Below the pieces are notes generated by a model. It did no database searches. It was not told the DNA's origin and saw only the letters and a program-made list of their open reading frames with translations. This document shows, in pieces, positions 7,050-11,699 of a stretch of 11,699 bases of DNA. The DNA comes from Halieaceae bacterium (lineage in GTDB: Bacteria > Pseudomonadota > Gammaproteobacteria > Pseudomonadales > Halieaceae). The stretch is taken from assembly GCA_003523185.1 (NCBI GenBank), contig DPGN01000011.1:1-11699 (forward strand), given 5' to 3'. How positions within the stretch are numbered: position 1 is the first letter of the stretch; each line of letters begins with the position of its first letter. Both the position numbers and the translations under genes were made by a program.

Positions 7050-8261
7050 ATGGAAGGTGAAACAACCGGCAAGTTTGACATCGTGGTGTACGGGGCAACG
7101 GGCTTTACCGGCGCGCTGGTGGCCGAATACCTTTTTCAGTCCCATGGAGACATTAACTGGGCCATCGCAGGGCGATCACAAACCAAACTCGATGCAATTA
7201 AACACCAGTTAGGCGCCCCTGAGCTTGCCACCCTTGTTGCAGACAGCGACAGCGTGGAGGACATGACCCGACTCGCCGCTCAAAGTCGTGTGATTATTAG
7301 CACTGTCGGCCCCTACGCGCGTTACGGAACAAACCTTCTCGAGGCCTGTGCGGCAGAGGGAACGCACTACTGCGATCTAACCGGCGAGCCACAATGGATG
7401 GCAGCGGTTTTCGAGCGTGTCAGCAGTGCAGCAGAAGAGTCAGGCGCTCGTTTGATTCACTGCTGCGGCTTTGACAGTATCCCGTCGGACCTGGGGGTCT
7501 ACGTGGCTCAGAAAACCATGATGGAGGAACACGGTCTCTTCGCCAGCTCCGTGAGCGGCCGAATGGGTCAGTCCAAAGGCGCTGTCAGCGGCGGAACAGT
7601 CGCGAGCATGCTGCTTGCGATGGAGCAAGGCATCAGTGATCCGGTTGCCCGTAAAGCACTGAACGACCCATACGCGCTCTACCCTGCGGAGCTTGAGCCA
7701 GGGCAAGATGGACCTGATCAACGGGGCGCTCAGTGGGACGATAGCTTTCAAAGCTGGACCGGACCTTTCGTCATGGCGGCCATTAATTCAAAAGTGGTTC
7801 GCCGCTCAAACGCTTTGGCAAGCCTGATTTATGGCGCTGATTTTTCTTACAACGAGGCTATGCTCTTGCCCAGCCGTCGTGCCGCACTGTTGCTCGCTGG
7901 CGGTAGCATGTTGGGTATGGCGGCACTTGCCATCGGTCCACTTCGCCGTTTAATCGGCAAGCGTCTTCCTCAGCCGGGCGAAGGCCCTTCCTTGAGTGAG
8001 CGCGAGAACGGATTTTTCGAGTTCTTTGTCCAAGCGCACCACCCAGAAGATGCTTCCAAGGACGTCAGGATTCAAGTGAAGGGTAAACGAGATCCGGGCT
8101 ACGGTGCGACATCCAGAATGCTCGCACAAGCAGGACTGAGTCTCGCTTTCGATGACTTGGGCGTGGAAGGCGGGATTTGGACGCCCGCCTCCGGGTTAGG
8201 TGACTTTCTGGTTGAACGATTGGCGACCGTCGACATTACGTTTGAAGAAGTCGCCATCTAA
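7050..8261 (+). CDS. Saccharopine dehydrogenase-like NAD(P)-binding oxidoreductase (trans-acting enoyl reductase family)
   Basis: A 403-residue protein of the saccharopine dehydrogenase NADP-binding superfamily, of the subgroup that includes the mycobacterial trans-acting enoyl reductases. A Rossmann motif GATGFTG is at residues 15-21, followed by the typical WAIAGRSQTKL, the HYCDLTGEPQW and HCCGFDSIPSDLG motifs, and a C-terminal GGIWTPASGLGDFLVERL. A hydrophobic stretch around residues 268-290 (ALLLAGGSMLGMAALAIGPL) suggests membrane association, as in relatives thought to act on lipid substrates. True saccharopine (lysine) metabolism is unlikely because this branch lacks the lysine-pathway context. 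The ATG at 7050 is chosen for its ribosome site; a longer TTG start at 7002 is rejected. It stands alone under a promoter with an embedded palindrome and ends 2 bases from the convergent SYLF gene. The substrate is unknown; reduction of an acyl or prenyl-type lipid double bond is only a family-level guess. Confidence 0.88.
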   Translation: MEGETTGKFDIVVYGATGFTGALVAEYLFQSHGDINWAIAGRSQTKLDAIKHQLGAPELATLVADSDSVEDMTRLAAQSRVIISTVGPYARYGTNLLEACAAEGTHYCDLTGEPQWMAAVFERVSSAAEESGARLIHCCGFDSIPSDLGVYVAQKTMMEEHGLFASSVSGRMGQSKGAVSGGTVASMLLAMEQGISDPVARKALNDPYALYPAELEPGQDGPDQRGAQWDDSFQSWTGPFVMAAINSKVVRRSNALASLIYGADFSYNEAMLLPSRRAALLLAGGSMLGMAALAIGPLRRLIGKRLPQPGEGPSLSERENGFFEFFVQAHHPEDASKDVRIQVKGKRDPGYGATSRMLAQAGLSLAFDDLGVEGGIWTPASGLGDFLVERLATVDITFEEVAI

Positions 8262-8263
8262 CG

Positions 8264-8830
8264 TTAGAGCGGTTCGTAACTGAACTTCTGCCCACCCAGT
8301 GATACCTCGACCATAAAGCCTCCCTGGGATAGGGTGAAAACAGCCATACCCTTGTAAAAGCCTGAATTATCGACCTCGGTGATTTCGCCGTTTGCGGCGG
8401 TCACCGATGTGCGACCACCACCGCCCGTGCTGAGCTCAGCACTGGCGCCCGAATTCAGAGCGATGGCTGCGGCCTGCCCGCTGAATTCAAAATTACCCGA
8501 AGTGAACTCACGCATCGACCGCGCATCTTCGAAAAAGATGATTTGCTTGTAAACCTGACCACCAAACTGGAAGCCAAGGCTCACCTGCGTCATGGTTGCC
8601 TTACCAATAGGCTTGCCTTCCTGGTAAACCATTCCCTTACCTTGAGCGCCACCCACCAGCAGGCCGATTTTTCCAATACTGGGAAAAACGGCGTATCCAT
8701 AGGACGCATCAATGTAAGATCCTGCACCTGCCTCACGAAACGCCTCAATAGCCACTTCGTTTTTATCTGCCCAAGCTGAACTTGAAGCGAATAAAACCAG
8801 CGCAAACAAAAAAGAAAAACGGTTCAACAT
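8264..8830 (-). CDS. Secreted SYLF/Ysc84 domain protein (lipid-binding family)
   Basis: A 188-residue exported protein. The start chosen is the ATG at 8830 because it gives a clean Sec signal peptide: MLNR, a hydrophobic core FSFLFALVLFAS, and an A-W-A cleavage site after residue 21. The frame extends to 8923 but that extension would bury the signal peptide. The mature part is a SYLF (DUF500/Ysc84) domain with the usual GYAVFPSIGKIGLLVGGAQGKGMVY start, QVSLGFQFGGQ, the glycine/serine-rich loop STGGGGRTS, and a final KGMAVFTLSQGGFMVEVSLGG. Eukaryotic SYLF proteins bind phosphoinositides; bacterial ones are periplasmic or surface proteins with proposed lipid binding. There is no lipobox cysteine. 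It converges with the oxidoreductase gene (2 bases between stops) and diverges from folE across 122 bases. The biological role is not established from sequence. Confidence 0.9.
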   Translation of the reverse strand: MLNRFSFLFALVLFASSSAWADKNEVAIEAFREAGAGSYIDASYGYAVFPSIGKIGLLVGGAQGKGMVYQEGKPIGKATMTQVSLGFQFGGQVYKQIIFFEDARSMREFTSGNFEFSGQAAAIALNSGASAELSTGGGGRTSVTAANGEITEVDNSGFYKGMAVFTLSQGGFMVEVSLGGQKFSYEPL

Positions 8831-8874
8831 ACCCTTGTACCTATGCAAAACATCTACAAATACGGAGTTTTTGA

Positions 8875-8894
8875 TCATCGTCGTTAAGCGATGA
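8875..8894. repeat. Short inverted repeat in the SYLF-folE divergent spacer
   Basis: TCATCG (8875-8880) and CGATGA (8889-8894) form a 6-base inverted repeat around 8 bases (7 pairs if a G-T pair is counted). It lies between the two divergent starts (8830 and 8953), so it could be an operator or a leader hairpin. It is short and could be chance. Confidence 0.2.
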
Positions 8895-8952
8895 CATCCG
8901 CGACCAACACACTGCCGTAACAAGTTTACACCTTAAATAAGGACAACGGACG

Positions 8953-9636
8953 ATGCATCAAGTTCAAAGTACCGCAAAAACTACCTCACTTCCGAGCGCG
9001 ATTTCAGACGAGGCGATGGCTGTTCGTGGTGCATTGCTTGATCGCGGCCTTGAAACACCCATGGTGGCCAACCACCTTTCACGAGATCAACGCTACGATC
9101 GCATTCGCGACGCGTTTACGACTGTGATGGAAACCCTGGGACTCGACCTTAGAGACGACAGTTTGGAAGAAACACCGCATCGCATCGCCAAAATGTATGT
9201 GGACGAGATTTTTTCCGGCCTTGACTACAGTCAGTTTCCAAAAATTACGGTCATCGATAACAAGATGAATGTGGAGGAGATGGTGTGCGTCGATCAGATC
9301 GACCTGACGAGTACCTGTGAACACCACTTCGTCACCATCGACGGTTTCGCCAAAGTCGCTTATATCCCAAAGGAAAAAGTCATCGGCTTGTCGAAAATCA
9401 ATCGCCTAGTGGGATTTTTCGCGCAACGGCCACAGGTTCAGGAGCGGCTGACTCAGCAGGTTCTGGTGGCACTGCAGACGTTACTCGGCACCGAAGACGT
9501 CGCTGTAACCATGACCGCAGTTCACTACTGCGTTAAGGCCCGAGGCGTGAAGGATGGCAACTCCACTACACGAACCACATCGTTGGGCGGTGTCTTTAAA
9601 TCAGACCCCGCGTCTAGAGCCGAGTTCCTAAGCTAG
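8953..9636 (+). CDS. folE: GTP cyclohydrolase I (zinc type)
   Basis: A 227-residue enzyme that converts GTP to 7,8-dihydroneopterin triphosphate and formate, the first step to folate and other pterins; the family works as a cytoplasmic homodecamer. Conservation with E. coli FolE is very high from DDSLEETPHRIAKMYVDEIF onward. The zinc ligands are visible as Cys122 and His125 in TSTCEHHF and Cys193 in VHYCVKARG, with the catalytic His191 just before. YIPKEKVIGLSKINR and QRPQVQERLTQQ complete the fold. Only the first 30 or so residues differ from the E. coli protein. The ATG at 8953 is preceded by AAGGA (8939-8943) at a 9-base spacing. It is a full-length zinc-dependent FolE1, not the zinc-independent FolE2. 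It is a single gene, divergent from the SYLF gene and convergent with the SDR (38 bases between stops). Regulation is not evident beyond a short inverted repeat upstream. Confidence 0.97.
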   Translation: MHQVQSTAKTTSLPSAISDEAMAVRGALLDRGLETPMVANHLSRDQRYDRIRDAFTTVMETLGLDLRDDSLEETPHRIAKMYVDEIFSGLDYSQFPKITVIDNKMNVEEMVCVDQIDLTSTCEHHFVTIDGFAKVAYIPKEKVIGLSKINRLVGFFAQRPQVQERLTQQVLVALQTLLGTEDVAVTMTAVHYCVKARGVKDGNSTTRTTSLGGVFKSDPASRAEFLS

Positions 9637-9674
9637 CGCCCCACCCTCCTCGCCTCGGCGTGCTTAGTCACGCA

Positions 9675-10397
9675 TTACCAGGGAATTGTTTCCCCGGCCC
9701 AGTCAAGGTAGGCGAGCTCCCCATCTGGCTCCGAGCGATCGAGAATATCGATGAGTTGTGCGGCTGAAAATACCGGGGTGAATAACTTCCCCTCAGGTAC
9801 CGAGCGCTGAAAAGGCTTAGACAATGGTGAATCCACGGTCCCAGGGTGGTAGGCAACCAGCTTTGCCTGCTTGTTTAATCTTCGGACCTCGATAGCGGCA
9901 CATTTCATCATCATATTGAGTGCAGCCTTGCTTGCACGATAGCTGTACCAGCCTCCAAGCTCGTTATCCCCTAGACTTCCGACACGTGCGGATAGCACGG
10001 CAATTCGTGGAGCCTCAGATTTGCGGATCAACGACCAAAAGGCCGCGAGCGAGCGCATGGGAAGCAGTGCATTAACCGACATGATCGCACCAAAGGCCTC
10101 CTCGCTCAGGTCACTCACTTTCCTCTCCGGCCGGATCGATTCGTTTGAGAGCAGGCCGTTGGTCACAACGAGGCGTGACAAAGACAGCCCTGTCGCTTCA
10201 ATCTCGGCAGCAATACGGGCAAGCGATGCGTCGCTATAGTCTGTTTCCAAAGTCTCGACATCGGACTGAACCAAGTCAGAGCGGCTGAGCACATAGACAG
10301 ACAACGTAGGATCGGCGGCTAACTTTTCAGCGAGTGCCCTCGCGATCGCCCCACCACCGACAATAACAGCCAGGGATTTCTGGTCAGTAACCGACAA
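9675..10397 (-). CDS. SDR family NAD(P)-dependent oxidoreductase, CsgA/C-factor-like
   Basis: A 240-residue short-chain dehydrogenase/reductase. The catalytic YxxxK is clear as Tyr153-R-A-S-Lys157 in WYSYRASKAALNM, with Asn109 (MSVNALLP) as the fourth catalytic position and Ser136 in VLSARVGSL as the likely catalytic serine. HPGTVDSPLSKPFQ and the closing GETIPW are typical of the CsgA-like branch. The Rossmann motif is degenerate: VGGGAIARAL instead of the usual GxxxGIG, and the NAG motif reads TNGLL. The start is placed at TTG 10397, which has AAGGA (10406-10410 on the plus strand as TCCTT) at an 8-base spacing; a GTG at 10427 lacks a ribosome site. This start overlaps the end of the GGT-family gene by 14 bases, implying an operon with coupled translation. 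Its substrate is unknown. Confidence 0.88.
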   Translation of the reverse strand: MSVTDQKSLAVIVGGGAIARALAEKLAADPTLSVYVLSRSDLVQSDVETLETDYSDASLARIAAEIEATGLSLSRLVVTNGLLSNESIRPERKVSDLSEEAFGAIMSVNALLPMRSLAAFWSLIRKSEAPRIAVLSARVGSLGDNELGGWYSYRASKAALNMMMKCAAIEVRRLNKQAKLVAYHPGTVDSPLSKPFQRSVPEGKLFTPVFSAAQLIDILDRSEPDGELAYLDWAGETIPW

Positions 10398-11699
10398 CCG
10401 TGCCGTCCTTACGCATTTCGGTCGCACCTGTCAGCAAACCCGTTCTGGGGTCACGGCTAATGGCTTGATAACCGCCAAACTTACCTGCTGTATCGTCAAC
10501 TTTGACCTTGTGTCCCCGCAGACGCAGTGCGTCGACCGTTTCAGCTGGGACACCTGGCTCGACAAATAAGGTCCCGTATTCCGTAGCCACCCCTTCGTCT
10601 GGGCTCGATCCGCCATCGTGTAAGAAACGCGCTGCATCGCCCGCTTCCTGAAGATTCATGCCAAAGTCCGCGATATTGACCAAGACCTGAACATGACCCT
10701 GGGGCTGCATGCCGCCCCCCATAAGGCCATAACTCATAAACGGTTGATCACCCTTCATCAGAAACGCGGGGATGATGGTGTGGAACGGCCGTTTACCCGG
10801 TGCGTAGATGTTGGGGTGGCCGTCCTCCAGTGAGAATAACTCCCCACGGTCCTGCAACATGAAACCCAGACCCGTGGGCACCAATCCACTACCCATGCCG
10901 CGGTAGTTGGACTGAATAAGGGAGACCATCATGCCGTCACCGTCCACAACAGTCAGGTAGGTAGTATCACCCTCGCCTTCAAGTGGAACGGCGAGATAGT
11001 CGGGCTCGATGACGGTACCCGGCCTAATACGAGCGAACTGCCGCTTTGCGTAGTCCTCGCTGAGAAGCTCGTCGATCGGCATCTCGGCGAAGTCGGGGTC
11101 GGCGAATGTGCTCGCCATACTCTCAAAGGCAAGGCGCTTTGCTTCGACCATATAATGGAAAATATCGGCGGATCCACGCTCGAACTCGCGTAAATCGATT
11201 TGCTTGAGAATGTTGAGCATCATCAACGCGGCGAAACCCTGGCCGTTGGGCGGCAACTCGTAAAGGGTATAACCGTGATACTCAACACCACGTGGCTCTA
11301 CCCACTCGCCTCTGTGAGCTTTCAGGTCATCGAGCGTTAGATCAGCGCCAATCGCTTTGAAGTAATCAGCCATTGCTTGCGCCACCGATCCCTCATAAAA
11401 GGCGCTGCGGCCCTCGGTCGCGAGCGCGGAAAATGTTCGCGCCAAATCCGGGTTTCTGAAAATATCACCCGCTTTCGGTGCCACGTTGCCGGGAAAGTAG
11501 GTTTTTGTCGCGTTTTCCTGCTCCTCAATCATGGCAGCAACCGATTGAAACCGTTTTCGGTTACCTTCAAACCCCGCCGCGATCACTGGACTGAGTGGAA
11601 AACCGTTGCGCGCGTACTCGATGGGCGCTGCCAAAACGTCGCTCATTGGCAGGCGAACCCATCGTTCATGCAGTGCAAACCACCCATCCACAGCGCCCG
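10384..11699 (-). CDS. Gamma-glutamyltransferase family protein, YwrD-like, N-terminus outside window
   Basis: An N-terminal nucleophile hydrolase that is made as a precursor and cuts itself into two chains before a threonine, which then becomes the nucleophile. About 438 codons are visible; the frame is open to the right edge and begins with GAVDGWFALHERW, an internal GGT segment, so roughly 100 or more residues are missing. The autoprocessing/nucleophile site is D-T-T-Y-L-T-V-V-D with the first threonine codon at 10963-10965. Downstream are YRGMGSGLV, GLGFMLQDRGELFS, APGKRPFHTIIPAF and GLMGGGMQPQGH, the last typical of the YwrD-like branch. Compared with E. coli GGT, the threonine pair is followed by Tyr rather than His, and the gamma-glutamyl-binding Asp and Ser-Ser appear replaced. 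A signal peptide cannot be judged because the start is missing. The downstream SDR overlaps by 14 bases. Glutathione hydrolase or transpeptidase activity is therefore uncertain; another amide may be the substrate. Confidence 0.92.
   Translation of the reverse strand, partial: GAVDGWFALHERWVRLPMSDVLAAPIEYARNGFPLSPVIAAGFEGNRKRFQSVAAMIEEQENATKTYFPGNVAPKAGDIFRNPDLARTFSALATEGRSAFYEGSVAQAMADYFKAIGADLTLDDLKAHRGEWVEPRGVEYHGYTLYELPPNGQGFAALMMLNILKQIDLREFERGSADIFHYMVEAKRLAFESMASTFADPDFAEMPIDELLSEDYAKRQFARIRPGTVIEPDYLAVPLEGEGDTTYLTVVDGDGMMVSLIQSNYRGMGSGLVPTGLGFMLQDRGELFSLEDGHPNIYAPGKRPFHTIIPAFLMKGDQPFMSYGLMGGGMQPQGHVQVLVNIADFGMNLQEAGDAARFLHDGGSSPDEGVATEYGTLFVEPGVPAETVDALRLRGHKVKVDDTAGKFGGYQAISRDPRTGLLTGATEMRKDGTVVGY
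10406..10410 (-). promoter_or_regulatory. Shine-Dalgarno sequence inside the GGT gene, for the SDR TTG start
   Basis: AAGGA on the minus strand, 8 bases before TTG 10397 and within the last codons of the upstream gene. It is the only good ribosome site among the candidate starts of the SDR and decides the start in favour of TTG. Confidence 0.65.

Noticed and set aside
8831..8923. Longer start for the SYLF protein
   Set aside because: The extension would bury a clear signal peptide that begins at the ATG at 8830.
8917..8929. GTAA-N5-TTAC dyad upstream of folE as a second copy of the 6994-7018 operator
   Set aside because: Only 4-base arms match, and the resemblance to the TGTAACATT half-site is partial; it is likely chance.
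9680..9693. GGGAA/TTCCC inverted repeat near the 3' end of the SDR as a terminator
   Set aside because: It lies inside the SDR coding sequence (GETIPW codons), has 5-base arms and no T-run.
10398..10427. GTG start at 10427 for the SDR
   Set aside because: No ribosome site is visible; the TTG at 10397 has a strong one and gives a normal SDR N-terminus.
1..11699. Mobile elements, CRISPR arrays, tRNA or rRNA genes
   Set aside because: No transposase or integrase motifs, no spaced direct repeats and no cloverleaf-like sequence were seen in reading both strands.

Overview
The window reads as an ordinary chromosomal segment of a gammaproteobacterium with moderate GC (mid-50s by eye). The FolE and DusC proteins are close to the Enterobacteria/Vibrio types, an RND adaptor-permease pair is present, and the mix of genes (peptide MFS transporter, SYLF protein, CsgA-like SDR, YwrD-type gamma-glutamyltransferase homologue) suggests a marine heterotroph. 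The lineage is inferred from remembered protein similarity, not from a search. I see no insertion sequence, integrase, tRNA, rRNA or CRISPR array.

Layout from left to right. A 5'-truncated tRNA-dihydrouridine synthase (DusC type, +) is followed 44 bases later by a POT/PTR2 proton-coupled peptide transporter (+). The transporter converges on an RND efflux operon read on the minus strand: a HlyD-type periplasmic adaptor, then the permease, separated by 3 bases. A gene-free stretch of about 395 bases (6655-7049) separates the adaptor from a divergently read saccharopine-dehydrogenase-like NAD(P)-binding oxidoreductase (+). That stretch holds the clearest regulatory signal of the window: a 25-base inverted repeat (6994-7018) centred on an extended -10 promoter element. 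The oxidoreductase converges, with only 2 bases between stops, on a secreted SYLF/Ysc84 protein (-). A 122-base divergent spacer follows, then GTP cyclohydrolase I folE (+). folE converges on a CsgA-like SDR (-), whose TTG start overlaps by 14 bases the end of a gamma-glutamyltransferase-family gene (-) that runs off the right edge.

Functionally these are several small units: tRNA modification, peptide uptake, drug or amphiphile efflux (which would need an outer-membrane TolC partner not encoded here), a lipid-flavoured pair (oxidoreductase and SYLF protein), and pterin/folate synthesis. The folE plus CsgA-like SDR pairing resembles gene sets found in light-inducible photolyase clusters of other gammaproteobacteria, but no photolyase or MerR/LitR gene lies in the window, so that link is a hypothesis.

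I found no clearly new multi-gene system. The items most worth a second look are the promoter-embedded palindrome and its extra half-site near the efflux operon, the GGT homologue with a changed gamma-glutamyl-binding region, and the SDR with a degenerate nucleotide-binding motif.
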